From Methanobacterium sp. (lineage in GTDB: Archaea; Methanobacteriota; Methanobacteria; Methanobacteriales; Methanobacteriaceae), in contig JADFDH010000006.1 of NCBI GenBank assembly GCA_018263005.1, forward strand, positions 11,633 through 75,632: a stretch of DNA of 64,000 nucleotides. Direction: 5' to 3'. The stretch's first letter is position 1. Each line of letters begins with the position of its first letter. Shown here one piece after another: positions 19,898 through 29,755 of this stretch. The position numbers were made by a program, and so were the translations under genes. The notes under the pieces are model-generated. The model ran no database searches. It was given only the letters and a program-made list of their open reading frames with translations, and had not been told where the DNA came from.

Positions 19898-20116
19898 TTA
19901 TTCTTCGCCTATTCTCTTCACTTTTAGCGGTATTAGATTTTCTTTAAGCTCTAATGTAGCTATGTCTATGGGATCAATGGAACCGGTAACTTCAACCTTT
20001 GGTTTGGCGCCCATGGAAAGTTGGAGAGCTCGGGCTCCGATCAGTCTAGCTCTTTCAAACCGGGTTAATACTTTGGGTTTTACTTCCTTTTTTGTGGTTT
20101 TTTTCTTTCTGGGCAT
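19898..20116 (-). CDS. rpoK: DNA-directed RNA polymerase subunit K (Rpb6/omega)
   Basis: About 72 residues. ATG 20116 is chosen because GGAGA lies eight bases before it and touches the earlier ATG at 20125. A basic N-terminal tail ([10 protein letters not shown]) precedes the conserved core [20 protein letters not shown]. The subunit helps assemble and stabilise RNA polymerase. It sits downstream of rpoN and the intron-bearing tRNA. Confidence 0.94.
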   Translation of the reverse strand: MPRKKKTTKKEVKPKVLTRFERARLIGARALQLSMGAKPKVEVTGSIDPIDIATLELKENLIPLKVKRIGEE

Positions 20117-20257
20117 ATTATGCATCTCCTGGTAATTCTATTTTTTAATTCGGATCCTATGCCTTATTAAATAAATAAATGATTTTTAACCCTTAATTAT
20201 GGAGTTTTTTTCCTTAATATTGATCAGCCTTTTTAATAGGTTGTTTTTTTAATATAA

Positions 20258-20428
<171 letters not shown>

Positions 20429-20432
20429 CTTT

Positions 20433-20600
20433 TTACCATACTTCAACATGAGCTATGAACATTCTTCTGCAGCAATACTTGTCTATTCCAAGATCGTCGA
20501 GGACATCCTTAGGATCTTCTCCTTCCTGAGTTCTCTTTTGATATTCTTCAAAATAGGCTGATACTACTTTTCCACAGCTTAAACATCTGACTGGTATCAT
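20433..20600 (-). CDS. rpoN: DNA-directed RNA polymerase subunit N (Rpb10)
   Basis: 55 residues. The N-terminal MIPVRCLSCG and the later KYCCRRM give the four zinc-binding cysteines (CxxC and CC) of Rpb10. Length and start match the archaeal family exactly. It stabilises the RpoD-RpoL assembly platform. Its stop codon is only four bases before the 5' end of the tRNA, so the two are probably transcribed together and separated by RNase P. Confidence 0.97.
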   Translation of the reverse strand: MIPVRCLSCGKVVSAYFEEYQKRTQEGEDPKDVLDDLGIDKYCCRRMFIAHVEVW

Positions 20601-20705
20601 AAAACCATCATTTTAGTCCTTTTTTAAAATAATTTTTTTTCTTCGGATCTATTCTAGGGGAATAAACATTCCATTCCAATGGAAATAAAGTACTCTTGTA
20701 ATATA

Positions 20706-20790
20706 TTTCCCTTATTGGCAGGAAATAAAATCCACCATATAGGAATATCCCCCTTCTGGCAGGGAATGAAATTCTCCACCAGGGATTTTA
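20706..20790 (-). repeat. Two degenerate tandem units between rpsI and rpoN
   Basis: TTCCC(TTATT)GGCAGGAAATAAAA-TCCACCA near 20706-20735 recurs as ATCCCCCTTCTGGCAGGGAATGAAATTCTCCACCA near 20747-20781. A faint third echo lies near 20656-20690. They occupy the 208-base spacer after the rpsI stop; I see no gene there. Confidence 0.5.
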
Positions 20791-20808
20791 ATAGATCAAC
20801 ATATTTGT

Positions 20809-21213
20809 TTATCGGTAACTTTTCTGTCTGCGGGCTCTGGCCCCTCTTCCACCGTACTTTTTAGGCTCGCTTCGTCGGGGATCTCCCACCAGCATGGTCC
20901 TATCGTACTGAGAGTATTTCTCTTTAAGATCCATGTCACTGGTCCATTGAACCAGTCCTTTTGCTATTACCATTCGAGCAGCCTCTGCCTGTCCCATTAC
21001 ACCGCCACCTACTACTTTGACATCTATATCAACATCATCAGCTAGTTTACCGGCCAGTGTTAGTGGTTCGTTTATTTTTAGCCGGGCCAGTTCTGGCTGG
21101 TAGAGTTCTGCAGGATATTTGTTAACCCTCACTCTTCCTTTGCCTTCACGGAATTTTCCCCGGGCAATTGCTGTTTTTCTTTTTCCACTGGTATGAATAA
21201 CTTTCTTCATCAT
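20809..21213 (-). CDS. rpsI: 30S ribosomal protein S9 (uS9)
   Basis: 134 residues. [13 protein letters not shown] at the N-terminus, [12 protein letters not shown] in the middle and the basic tail ending RARRQKSYR are diagnostic; that tail reaches the decoding site. Two adjacent ATG codons (21213 and 21210) cannot be told apart. Downstream of L13 as in all archaea. Confidence 0.96.
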   Translation of the reverse strand: MMKKVIHTSGKRKTAIARGKFREGKGRVRVNKYPAELYQPELARLKINEPLTLAGKLADDVDIDVKVVGGGVMGQAEAARMVIAKGLVQWTSDMDLKEKYSQYDRTMLVGDPRRSEPKKYGGRGARARRQKSYR

Positions 21214-21269
21214 TACACTAATCCTTAAATTTTTTATAATATCAGATTAATTTTCTATTTTATGAACCC

Positions 21270-21692
21270 TTAAAATTTAGAGCCCAGTAAATGGGACACT
21301 CTTCCCAGTTCAACACTTTTTACCAGATTCTTAGGCTGTGCTTCTAATGGTTTTAAGGCTTCTTGATTTTCCAATTCTTTAGGAACTCCTACATAAACCT
21401 TTAATGATTTAAAGGCTTCTCTTCCTTTTGATCTTTTATAGGGTAACATGCCCCTTACGGTTCTGCGGAAAATATCATCGGGTCTCCGGGGATATTTAGG
21501 CCCCATCCTTCGGGGGTTGGAAATACTAGCCCTATCTATTCTCTGTTTATATTTTTTATAGGCCCAGTCTTTAGTTCCAGATATCACTATCTTATCTGCA
21601 TTTAAAACTGTTATATCCTCGCCCTGTAAGAGTTTCTTGCTGACCTTGCTGGCCAGTCTTCCCAGAACAAGTCCTTCTCCATCTATGATCAT
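21270..21692 (-). CDS. rplM: 50S ribosomal protein L13 (uL13)
   Basis: 140 residues. [18 protein letters not shown] at the N-terminus and the [24 protein letters not shown] region match archaeal L13 in length and sequence. It binds 23S rRNA early in 50S assembly. Order L18e-L13-S9-RpoN is the standard archaeal cluster. Confidence 0.96.
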   Translation of the reverse strand: MIIDGEGLVLGRLASKVSKKLLQGEDITVLNADKIVISGTKDWAYKKYKQRIDRASISNPRRMGPKYPRRPDDIFRRTVRGMLPYKRSKGREAFKSLKVYVGVPKELENQEALKPLEAQPKNLVKSVELGRVSHLLGSKF

Positions 21693-21737
21693 TTTAATAC
21701 CATTCCTATATGATTTTTTTTTTGAATAAATTTTTTT

Positions 21738-22097
21738 TTATTCTATTATTTTCACGCCGCTACCCTTGGGATTTTGCTCCATAAGCTGACTTAGCTCTAA
21801 GCATTCTCCTCCGGCATTTTCGATTTTTTCAGTTGCTTTCTGGGAAAAATTTACAGCAGCTATCTGTACTTTGTGTTCCAGTACACCCATACCCAGTACT
21901 TTTCCAGGCACCAGTACCAGATCATCGGCTTTGGTGTGCCTGTTGATCTGTGATATATTTACCTCGGCCTGTTTTCTGGTTGATTTTTCCAGTTTCCGGG
22001 CTAAATCCTTCCAGATTGCTGCCTTCTCCTGGTATGATTTTTCTTTAAGACTCATTATGAGCTCTGTGATCTTGGGATTTGTTTTTTGAGTTTTCAT
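21738..22097 (-). CDS. rpl18e: 50S ribosomal protein L18e (eL18)
   Basis: 119 residues, an archaeal/eukaryotic ribosomal protein. [17 protein letters not shown] at the N-terminus and [15 protein letters not shown] in the middle are typical. Its ATG overlaps the rpoD stop by 4 bases, so the two are translationally coupled. Confidence 0.95.
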   Translation of the reverse strand: MKTQKTNPKITELIMSLKEKSYQEKAAIWKDLARKLEKSTRKQAEVNISQINRHTKADDLVLVPGKVLGMGVLEHKVQIAAVNFSQKATEKIENAGGECLELSQLMEQNPKGSGVKIIE

Positions 22098-22894
22098 TTA
22101 ACTTTCTCCTCACTAAATGTTATGATTTTATCAGATTTATCGCTTAATATGTCGCAGGCAGCTTTGATAACTTCTTCCGGTGTAAGTGAGCCATCTGTTT
22201 CGATTTTAAATATGAATTTATCATCCTGTCCTTCTACGGTTATGGCTTCAACTTCACAGTCTTTCTGGCATGTTCTGCACATGTTACACTCTTCAGGGTC
22301 AGCTATTAGTATCTTGTTATTCTTTTCATCGAATTCCAGAACTCCCCGGGGACATTCTTCAGCGCATTTGGCGCATGCTTCACATTTTTCTTCATCGACC
22401 ATGATCAGGGGATAGTGTTTATATGCTGCTGATGTGGTGGGCTGCCATTTGGCATGTTCTAGGCCAATACCCAGCTGGGCTATTGCCTCCAGTTCCACCT
22501 CTTCATCATCTCTAAGTTTCATTAGGGGAATAGTATCATGAACAGGTACTATTTTAGGATCTTGTGAAGTTAGATCTCCTGAATACACTACTTTAGGTCC
22601 TTTCTCTTTTAATAGGAGTGATACACTACAACGAGGGCAGTGATCGGTGCAGTCACATTCTTCATGGAGTATTATGGATTCCAGATCTGTTTTTATGGGA
22701 ACCAATCCTAATCTATGAGCTAATACTTCGTCGAATATTCTTGAATCGTTTTTGTAGATCTCCACTTCTTCTACGGCCATGGTGGGTACTTCCACCATGC
22801 AGATCCTGCGCAGTGCATTCATGAAAGGTACATCTGCACCTTCTATTACCAGGACTATTCTTTCTTCGTCTCTGGATTTTACGTCTATATCCAT
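22094..22894 (-). CDS. rpoD: DNA-directed RNA polymerase subunit D (Rpb3/alpha-like) with two Fe-S motifs
   Basis: About 266 residues from ATG 22894, one base after the rpsK stop; a longer in-frame extension would run inside rpsK. The alpha-like dimerisation domain shows [13 protein letters not shown] and [11 protein letters not shown] ferredoxin-like insertion follows with [12 protein letters not shown] and [12 protein letters not shown], two complete 4Fe-4S binding sets. Some archaeal D subunits have one cluster or none; methanogens commonly keep both. The subunit nucleates polymerase assembly with RpoL, RpoN and RpoP. Confidence 0.95.
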   Translation of the reverse strand: MDIDVKSRDEERIVLVIEGADVPFMNALRRICMVEVPTMAVEEVEIYKNDSRIFDEVLAHRLGLVPIKTDLESIILHEECDCTDHCPRCSVSLLLKEKGPKVVYSGDLTSQDPKIVPVHDTIPLMKLRDDEEVELEAIAQLGIGLEHAKWQPTTSAAYKHYPLIMVDEEKCEACAKCAEECPRGVLEFDEKNNKILIADPEECNMCRTCQKDCEVEAITVEGQDDKFIFKIETDGSLTPEEVIKAACDILSDKSDKIITFSEEKVK

Positions 22895-22895
22895 T

Positions 22896-23288
22896 TTAGA
22901 CCCTTCTCCCCCTTTTACCTCCTGGTCTTCCTGTTCCATCATGAGGTATTGGAGTGACATCTTCAATTTTACCTATTTTAATACCAGCCCTGGCTAAAGC
23001 CCTTATGGTGGCTTGTGCACCGGGTCCTGGGGTTCGTGGACCATTTCCTCCGGGTGCTCTGACCCGGATGTGTAGTCCTATCAGTCCTTTTTCTTTAACA
23101 TCATCTGCTGCCCTGGTTGCTGCTTCCATAGCTGCGAAGGGTGATGATTCCTGTCGGTCTGCCCGTACGACCTTACCACCGGACCATTGGGTTATGGTTT
23201 CGGCTCCGGTTAGATCGGTGACGGTGATAATTGTGTTGTTGAAAGAGGAATAAATATTAGCTACACCCCATTTTTCTTTATCCGCCAT
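22896..23288 (-). CDS. rpsK: 30S ribosomal protein S11 (uS11)
   Basis: About 130 residues from ATG 23288, which has GGTGA five bases upstream; a GTG nine bases earlier is unlikely. [18 protein letters not shown] and the tail [19 protein letters not shown] are family signatures. It sits on the 30S platform near the mRNA exit. Confidence 0.96.
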   Translation of the reverse strand: MADKEKWGVANIYSSFNNTIITVTDLTGAETITQWSGGKVVRADRQESSPFAAMEAATRAADDVKEKGLIGLHIRVRAPGGNGPRTPGPGAQATIRALARAGIKIGKIEDVTPIPHDGTGRPGGKRGRRV

Positions 23289-23348
23289 TTTTTTCACCTT
23301 ATCATTTTTATTAATTTAATAATTTTTATTTTCCTAAGTTTTATCTAT

Positions 23349-23876
23349 TTAGTTTTCACCGGCTTTATCAGAAGCCTGTTGTTTTTGGTATTTTTCCATT
23401 GCAGAGCCTTGATAGAAACTTATAAGTTCTTCCTCTCCGCTTTTAACCAGATAACTTGGTGAGTCTATTTTTTTACCATCCAGTGCTATGTGACCGTGAA
23501 CTACCATGATCCTGGATTGTTTGGCTGTGTTGGCCAGTCCTTTCTGGTGTACCATGGTCTGCAGTCTTCTGCGTAGAACATCTTCCATGGTCAGGTTCAG
23601 AACATCTTCCAGTTTAGAATCTTTACCTAGAAAGCCCTGATTTATCAGGTGACTTAATAATTGCTCTCTTTCGGTTTTATTATCTTCACTGGACATACCC
23701 AAAAGTTCCCTGGCATCTCTCCTATATCTCTTAACCATAGTCTCGGCTTTCCAAATCTCTTTCTTGGTTTTTAGCCCGTATTTTTTTACTAATTTATTTT
23801 CTAATTTTATCCTGTCGGCATTCCATGGATGAGATGGTGTGTCATATTTTTTTCTTGATTTTCTTGGATGTCCCAT
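23349..23876 (-). CDS. rpsD: 30S ribosomal protein S4 (uS4)
   Basis: 175 residues, the shorter archaeal form. [17 protein letters not shown] at the N-terminus and an S4 RNA-binding domain ([33 protein letters not shown]) are visible. It is a primary 16S rRNA binder, and the order S13-S4-S11-RpoD is the archaeal alpha-like operon. Confidence 0.96.
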   Translation of the reverse strand: MGHPRKSRKKYDTPSHPWNADRIKLENKLVKKYGLKTKKEIWKAETMVKRYRRDARELLGMSSEDNKTEREQLLSHLINQGFLGKDSKLEDVLNLTMEDVLRRRLQTMVHQKGLANTAKQSRIMVVHGHIALDGKKIDSPSYLVKSGEEELISFYQGSAMEKYQKQQASDKAGEN

Positions 23877-23897
23877 AATGATCGTCTCCTAATAAAT

Positions 23898-24356
23898 CTA
23901 CTGTGGTCTTCCTCTTCTTCTTCTGACCCCTACAGATGACCCTTTCCTGAAGGTGGATTTGGTTCTTTGACCCCTAACAGGTAATCCCACTTCATGTCTT
24001 CTTCCCTTGTAGCTTCTTATTTTCTTCATCCTGTTCAGGTCATCTCTCAGGCGCATCATTAAATCTGATTCAATCAGGTGGACTGTTTCACCTGTTTCAT
24101 AATCGTTTCTTCTGTTTAACATCCATTCAGGGATATTATGTTGCTTTGGGTTTCTCACCGCTTCTTCAATTTCATTTATTTTATCATCTGATAAATATCC
24201 AATTTTCTGATTTAAGTCTAAACCCATTGATGAGCATATGGCTCCGGATAATGCTATTCCCACGCCTCTTATATCTGCAAGTGCGTTTACCACTGGCTTG
24301 TTACCGTCGACGTCTCTTCTAGCAATACGGACCATGTGTTTGAATTCTTCTTCCAT
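23898..24356 (-). CDS. rpsM: 30S ribosomal protein S13 (uS13)
   Basis: 152 residues. [14 protein letters not shown] and [11 protein letters not shown] in the helix-hairpin region and the basic tail [13 protein letters not shown] are typical. GGAGG lies nine bases before the ATG. An AT-rich stretch between the upstream tRNA-Ser and this gene probably holds a promoter. Confidence 0.96.
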   Translation of the reverse strand: MEEEFKHMVRIARRDVDGNKPVVNALADIRGVGIALSGAICSSMGLDLNQKIGYLSDDKINEIEEAVRNPKQHNIPEWMLNRRNDYETGETVHLIESDLMMRLRDDLNRMKKIRSYKGRRHEVGLPVRGQRTKSTFRKGSSVGVRRRRGRPQ

Positions 24357-24526
24357 ACTATTATTCCTCCAATTAAGGCTCGAATCCTATTTTTAATATT
24401 ATCATTCTATTTTTGAATTTTTTTTTGTTTATTATTGATTTTATCTTCCTTTGTTCATTTTCCCTATTAATTTTCATATTATTCTGGTAAATTTAAAGGA
24501 ATTTCTTTTAATTTACGTTTTTATAA

Positions 24527-24615
<89 letters not shown>

Positions 24616-24731
24616 CAAGACAATTACAATCTTATAATGATATTAACTTTTTATCATTAATAATGGGCTTTTTTTAGTGAGTATAATACTCTCTAGTTTA
24701 TGGGGGGAAGTTCTTACAAAGAGCGGTTTTT

Positions 24732-25694
24732 TTACTTCCACATCTTTGGATATGTTCCCGGTTCCATAAAAACTTTTTTTATATCTACCATGATATCTTT
24801 CTTTTTCTCCAGTATATCATGGCATTTATAGAGACTTTCTCCTGCTGCAACCAGTTCATCTTTGAGTGTGAATAGTGCAACGGTAGATCCCTTCTCTATG
24901 TCGCTGCTCAGGGAGGTTATTCCTCCCGCAGCCAGATCAGCCCCATGAGCTATGGCATCTACAGCAGAGTCCCTGATATATATTTTGGGAAGATGTGCTG
25001 CAGCCTGTTCCATGGGCATTACAACCTCACGTAATGGGGATTCATCTCCTTCCTCTTTCCATTCATGGTAAGCATCAGTGAGATCCTGCAGATTCTTAAG
25101 GGTTTCATCCTCTTGGAAGGGACCTACCCTGGTTCTGCGCAGCTCAGCCATATGAGCACCGCATCCTAGGGCTTCCCCTATATCATGGCAATACTTCCGG
25201 ATATAGGTGCCTGCTTCACAGCCTATGGTGAAAAGAACTTCCTGTCCTTCCAGTTCTAATAGGTGTACGTAGTATATTTTACGTACCCGAAGCTCCCTTT
25301 TAACCGCTGATTTTACTGGTGGTGTTTGGAATATTTTTCCCTGAAATTCCCGGAGTATCTCTGCTATACGGCAATCTTCAACTTCCTCATGGAGTCTCAT
25401 GAGACAGACGTATTCTTTTGGTGCTTCCAGGAGAAGATGTATAACCCTGGTGGCCTGATCAATTCCAATAGGAAGTACACCGGTAACCCGAGGATCTAGT
25501 GTTCCCCCGTGGCCGGTTTTATCAGCGGATAGTATTCTTTTAACCCAGGAATCAACTTCATGGGAAGTGGGGCCTGATGGCTTATCCAGGTTGATAACAC
25601 CCTTGGATATATGCTCATCTATAGGTCTTTTATTTGGTGAACATCCGAATTTGGGATCTGTTTCACCTTCTGCCTTATGAAGCAGTTCAACCAT
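24732..25694 (-). CDS. cbf5: tRNA/rRNA pseudouridine synthase Cbf5 (dyskerin homologue)
   Basis: 320 residues. The TruB-type catalytic motif GHGGTLDPRVTGVLPI contains the catalytic Asp, and AGTYIRKYCHDIGEALGCGAHMAELRRTRVGPF follows the family pattern. A C-terminal PUA domain covers about 230-310. In archaea it works with Nop10, Gar1, L7Ae and H/ACA guide RNAs to modify rRNA, and can modify tRNA U55. It is downstream of L14e, as in other archaea. Confidence 0.95.
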   Translation of the reverse strand: MVELLHKAEGETDPKFGCSPNKRPIDEHISKGVINLDKPSGPTSHEVDSWVKRILSADKTGHGGTLDPRVTGVLPIGIDQATRVIHLLLEAPKEYVCLMRLHEEVEDCRIAEILREFQGKIFQTPPVKSAVKRELRVRKIYYVHLLELEGQEVLFTIGCEAGTYIRKYCHDIGEALGCGAHMAELRRTRVGPFQEDETLKNLQDLTDAYHEWKEEGDESPLREVVMPMEQAAAHLPKIYIRDSAVDAIAHGADLAAGGITSLSSDIEKGSTVALFTLKDELVAAGESLYKCHDILEKKKDIMVDIKKVFMEPGTYPKMWK

Positions 25695-25795
25695 CGATAA
25701 AACCCATCATTTACTTTTTGTTTAGGATTTTAAAAAATTATGAAATCCATTAAGAATTATTGTTATCTATTAGTGATTTTTTGGAATCTAAGACT

Positions 25796-26026
25796 TTATG
25801 CTATAGCAGCCTGCAGATCCTTTTTAATCTGTTCTATATCCTCTGATTTTATCTCTATCGTCTGATCTACAGGTTCTAAATGCTTAATATTACATCTTCT
25901 ATTTTTTATAGAATCACCTACAATTTCTACGAATTTATCATCGATAATCTCTATAATAACGCATTTTTCACCTGCTTCTCTACCTGCGATCTTTACACAT
26001 ACTCTTCCAACTTCTATTGCTGGCAT
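25796..26026 (-). CDS. rpl14e: 50S ribosomal protein L14e (eL14)
   Basis: 76 residues. MPAIEVGRVCVKIAGREAGEK and the KOW-like CNIKHLEPVDQTI region match archaeal L14e. The last 20 residues are charged helix. The neighbours cmk upstream and cbf5 downstream are the usual archaeal order. Confidence 0.94.
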   Translation of the reverse strand: MPAIEVGRVCVKIAGREAGEKCVIIEIIDDKFVEIVGDSIKNRRCNIKHLEPVDQTIEIKSEDIEQIKKDLQAAIA

Positions 26027-26107
26027 TTAATTCACCTCAACCTATTTTTTTCTTAATTGAATTGTTAAAATTTATTTTAAACTTTTGCCCTATATTTTAT
26101 GGGGCAC

Positions 26108-26626
26108 TTAAATTTCTTCTGTTGCTTTTAATATGATATTGGCTATACTTTCCGGGTTGAAACTATCGGTGTTTATGATGAGATCATAGATGTCCAGATT
26201 ATTTATGTCGATGTTGTGTATTTCCCGATATCTTTTAGCCTCACTTTCTCCCCTTTCTATAATCTCCTTTTTCACCACATCTGAATGTTTGTTTTCTCTG
26301 TGGCTTATTCTTCTAGCTCGAACATTTAAAGGGGCTATGAAGCATATTTTGATATCTGCATCTATGAAATAGGCGGATAGTCTACCTTCCACTATCAGAT
26401 CATCTTTTTCACTGGCAATCTGCGCCTGTCTCTGGTCTATCTCATCATCTATCTTAGTGTTTGATTCCGCGTATTTACTGAAATCCAGTATATCCATCTT
26501 ATGTTCATGAGCCATCTGGCGAAATATATCCCCTGCTGAAATATATGGAATTCCCATTTTTTCTGAGAGGATTTTCGAGGCGGTGGTGGTACCGCTTCCT
26601 GCGAGTCCGCCGATGGTTATGATCAT
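26108..26626 (-). CDS. cmk: Cytidylate kinase (archaeal type)
   Basis: 172 residues. The P-loop is GLAGSGTTT near residues 7-15; note GSGTTT rather than GSGKST, as in archaeal homologues. ISAGDIFR, VEGRLSAYF and ARRISHRE follow. It phosphorylates CMP/dCMP. Its ATG shares one base with the L34e stop. Confidence 0.93.
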   Translation of the reverse strand: MIITIGGLAGSGTTTASKILSEKMGIPYISAGDIFRQMAHEHKMDILDFSKYAESNTKIDDEIDQRQAQIASEKDDLIVEGRLSAYFIDADIKICFIAPLNVRARRISHRENKHSDVVKKEIIERGESEAKRYREIHNIDINNLDIYDLIINTDSFNPESIANIILKATEEI

Positions 26627-26892
26627 CAGGATCTGGCCTCTTTCTTAAACACATCACGGGAGCATTCTGAGCACAGATACCCACCGTATGGTCGGTTTGG
26701 CCTTTTCTTTGTTTTAGAAAGTTTTCTTATTTGATATGGTCTTCCTCGGGGGACTGAATGCAGTATTTTTCCGCAGTTAGCACATGTGTGCTTGGAGGGT
26801 TTTTTCTTCTTGTAATGTAATACTGTTTTGCCTCCGGGGGTTTTCTTAAAGGTTCTCTTATAAGATCTTGATCTGTATCTTAACTGTGGCAT
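26626..26892 (-). CDS. rpl34e: 50S ribosomal protein L34e (eL34)
   Basis: 88 residues. [20 protein letters not shown] is the family start. Four cysteines in CANCGKIL and CSEC probably bind zinc. It is joined to cmk by a one-base stop/start overlap. Confidence 0.95.
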   Translation of the reverse strand: MPQLRYRSRSYKRTFKKTPGGKTVLHYKKKKPSKHTCANCGKILHSVPRGRPYQIRKLSKTKKRPNRPYGGYLCSECSRDVFKKEARS

Positions 26893-26994
26893 GTTATTTT
26901 TTCTCCTAAAGATTTAATTTTTTCTTATTTTAATATTATATTAATTTGATGATGCTTACATCCATGATTATAAATCTCTCTTAATTTAATGGGT

Positions 26995-27591
26995 TTACAT
27001 TCCCCCGCCTTTTATTCCCAGAAACTTCCTGAACACCATGGACATGGCAAATGAGGATAAAATATACCAGCCCAGCCATCCTATGGTGGCGAAGGGAGTT
27101 ACCGCACCAACGGGGTAAAACATGGTGGCTATCCATTGGAAAAACGGCACCAGAAACAGGTAATAACCAAAGGTTGGTAATTGTACATAAAATGATCCGA
27201 TAAGTGGGTTTCCAGACATCCAGTAGAATACGATTATGATGGGTACGAAGGTCACTATCATTGGTTTGAAGGAGTTGAACATCATTTCCTTCTGTATATC
27301 CATGAATTTAGACTGTTTTTTTTGCATCTCAGCCATTAATTTAGGATCACCAGATTTCTGGGCCTTCATCATCTCCTGCTGGTACTCTTTCATCTCCTTC
27401 TGCAGGTACTGCAGACGATCCTGGTCTACTAATAATTTATTAGCCAGTGTAATTAAAAAGGCCACTATGGTGGCGATGATGAACACTCCGAAAATAGCCC
27501 CGAACATGGGATTGTTAGGATCATTCACTAAAGTAAGTAAAGGGTCTAATATTGGATTTAATATTGGATTTAGAAAGTCAAAGCCTGCCAT
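26995..27591 (-). CDS. DUF106 membrane insertase-like protein (Oxa1/EMC3/YidC relative)
   Basis: 198 residues with three membrane segments, near residues 30-50, 105-130 and 140-190. A cytosolic coiled-coil of about 50 charged residues (YLQKEMKEYQQEMMKAQKSGDPK) lies between the first and second. This is the layout of archaeal DUF106 proteins, related to the eukaryotic EMC3/TMCO1 and bacterial YidC insertases. It lies two genes downstream of secY, which supports a role in membrane protein insertion. Confidence 0.9.
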   Translation of the reverse strand: MAGFDFLNPILNPILDPLLTLVNDPNNPMFGAIFGVFIIATIVAFLITLANKLLVDQDRLQYLQKEMKEYQQEMMKAQKSGDPKLMAEMQKKQSKFMDIQKEMMFNSFKPMIVTFVPIIIVFYWMSGNPLIGSFYVQLPTFGYYLFLVPFFQWIATMFYPVGAVTPFATIGWLGWYILSSFAMSMVFRKFLGIKGGGM

Positions 27592-27642
27592 TTTATTATT
27601 TCCTCATCTTTTATATTTTGAATACATGAATATTTTATTTAT

Positions 27643-27742
27643 AAGGTTTTCAATCATCTCTGGGATGTAAATATATCTATAGTTTCAATCATCTCGGGGT
27701 ATATAATAATTCATTTTAAGGTTTCAAACATCTCTTGGGTAG
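27643..27742 (-). repeat. Tandem copies of the adenylate kinase 3' end
   Basis: Read on the plus strand, GTTTCAAACATCTCTTGGGTAG, the last coding bases of adkA, recurs as GTTTCAATCATCTCGGGGTA starting near 27682 and GTTTTCAATCATCTCTGGGATG near 27646. The spacing is about 36-40 bases. Two copies are past the stop codon at 27711-27713. Confidence 0.75.
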
Positions 27743-28268
27743 TATCATCGAGTTGGTTATCATGATTTTCTATTATCTGGACTGTGGCACCAGTCATGGC
27801 TGCATAGGCCATGGAGACTGATCGGTTCATCTGCTGATGTAAATCTATATCCTTCAACTTCTCCATATCCCTGGTTCTGGTCTTATCACTAATTCTCCTC
27901 AGTAATATCTCCTCAGCATCGGCTTCTATGAGTACGAACTGATCCACTTGCAGTTCTTCCAACACCCAAGGAGGTAGTCCGGGTAGGAAACCATGTGGTG
28001 TTTTAATAGTGCAGTGGGTGTCCACGATTATATTATTTTCCTCGGACATTTCTCTAATGCTTTTAGCTGCTTCCCTTTGAACTTCTTTCTGCACATCAGG
28101 GGAGAGTTTCCTCATGGAGTCTCTGTTTTCTACTAAATTCATTTTCTGAGCTATCTCCAACATCACATCCCCATAATTAACATGTACATAATCGAGGTTT
28201 ACCAGGGCCCCTTTAAGAACCGTGGTGCTTCCTGAACCTGGAATTCCAGCGACTACTACCACTCTCAT
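27711..28268 (-). CDS. adkA: Archaeal adenylate kinase
   Basis: About 185 residues from ATG 28268, preceded by GGTGA at four bases; an ATG twelve bases upstream is less likely. MRVVVVAGIPGSGSTTV carries the P-loop, with GSGSTT in place of GSGKTT as in archaeal AdkA. VNYGDVM and DTHCTIKTPHGFLPGLP follow. It balances ATP, ADP and AMP. Between secY and DUF106, as usual. Confidence 0.95.
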   Translation of the reverse strand: MRVVVVAGIPGSGSTTVLKGALVNLDYVHVNYGDVMLEIAQKMNLVENRDSMRKLSPDVQKEVQREAAKSIREMSEENNIIVDTHCTIKTPHGFLPGLPPWVLEELQVDQFVLIEADAEEILLRRISDKTRTRDMEKLKDIDLHQQMNRSVSMAYAAMTGATVQIIENHDNQLDDTTQEMFETLK

Positions 28269-28342
28269 ATTTTCACCCATTATTTCTTATTGTTTTTATT
28301 ATTATCCTGTAATTTTATCTTTTTTTTGATTTTTATTATGCA

Positions 28343-29692
28343 TTAGTCACCTAAGAATCTTCTAAGCATGGGGTGCATGTCCATCAGTTGTTCCTGGGCT
28401 ATTTCTTCATATAATTTATACACAATACCCACAGTTAGCAGCACACCAGTACCTCCACCTAGAGCTCCGGTTAAATCCGCTCCAAATGCCAGAAGACCAA
28501 CGAAGGCCCCTCCCATTATGGTTATGGCTGGTATGTACTTTTTTAGGATCCTTTCAAACTGACCCCGGTTACTTCTGAAACCCGGTATCTGCATACCCAT
28601 CTGATATAATTGTTTGGATACCTGTTTAGGCCCTATTCCACTGAGTTCAACCCATAACCAGGCAAATAATATACAGATGCCAACGAATACCACGGCATAG
28701 AATAACACTTGCAGAGGGTTGGTGAAGATCATGCTTAAGGTGGGTGTGGTTAACCATAATGCCAGGCCACTTACTGCTTTTCCATTGGAATATGTTCCGA
28801 ATATGGGGATTCCCAGTTTCTGAAACAGTGTGGCAAATAGTTGCACGTTCAAGAGAAGTGCGCTGGCTAATATAACAGGCATATTACTGGCATAGATGAA
28901 TTTAAGTGGATATTTCCCCCGTGCACCTTTAACACCACCATATGATAGTGGTATCTCCACACGCATACTTTCCGCATATACCACCACCAGAAACACTACT
29001 ATTACCGCGAATACCGGTATGAGCAGAGAGAAATCTGGTTGACTGGTGGTTAAAGTGTATATGAAATGCGGTATAGCTCCTGAAGGTACTCCTGGGGATG
29101 TGGGTGAGGATAGGAAGTTGAATGATCCAACTACAATAGTCTGGGCTACTCCTGCTGCGATGAATAGTCCTACACCACTGCCGAATCCCCATTTGGATAC
29201 CACTTCATCGAGGAAGATTATTAAAATTCCTCCGATGGTTATCTGTAATATGAGTATCCAAACTAACTCGGGTGAAGATGGAGATAGAGCACCGGTTAGT
29301 ACCAGTACCGCACCCTCAAAAACTGTGAATATTATGGCCAGTAATTTCTGGGTTCCCTGGAATATTACTTTATCCCGGGGCTGGGAGAGATCCAGTTTTA
29401 TGATCTTACCCCCCACCAGTAATTGTAATATGATGGAAGCTGAAACTATGGGACCTATACCTAGGGTAATGATTGATCCGAAGCTCCCTGCTAAAACAGC
29501 CCTTAATGCTGCGAATTGATCTACAGCTGTTGCGCTTAGACCAAATAATGCAACTTGTCCTAATATGAAGTAAAGAATCAGTATTATTCCTGTCCATTTG
29601 AGTTTTTCTTTGAAAGGAACTCTATAAGTTGGTGATCCTACCTGAGGAAGCAGGGTAAATATGGGTTCCAGTTTTTCAATCAATGATTTCAC
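28343..29692 (-). CDS. secY: Preprotein translocase subunit SecY
   Basis: 449 residues with about ten transmembrane segments. Family signatures include the plug/TM2 region FGSIITLGIGPIVSASIILQLL, LTGALSPSSPELV, and the C-terminal GGAFVGLLAFGADLTGALGGGTG. It forms the protein-conducting pore with SecE and Sec beta. It closes the spc-like ribosomal cluster after L15. Confidence 0.97.
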   Translation of the reverse strand: MKSLIEKLEPIFTLLPQVGSPTYRVPFKEKLKWTGIILILYFILGQVALFGLSATAVDQFAALRAVLAGSFGSIITLGIGPIVSASIILQLLVGGKIIKLDLSQPRDKVIFQGTQKLLAIIFTVFEGAVLVLTGALSPSSPELVWILILQITIGGILIIFLDEVVSKWGFGSGVGLFIAAGVAQTIVVGSFNFLSSPTSPGVPSGAIPHFIYTLTTSQPDFSLLIPVFAVIVVFLVVVYAESMRVEIPLSYGGVKGARGKYPLKFIYASNMPVILASALLLNVQLFATLFQKLGIPIFGTYSNGKAVSGLALWLTTPTLSMIFTNPLQVLFYAVVFVGICILFAWLWVELSGIGPKQVSKQLYQMGMQIPGFRSNRGQFERILKKYIPAITIMGGAFVGLLAFGADLTGALGGGTGVLLTVGIVYKLYEEIAQEQLMDMHPMLRRFLGD

Positions 29693-29755
29693 TCCTTAAG
29701 ACTTTACTATTCTGCGTAACAATTATATTTTTAGGGCTTTCTGAATTTAGAAATT

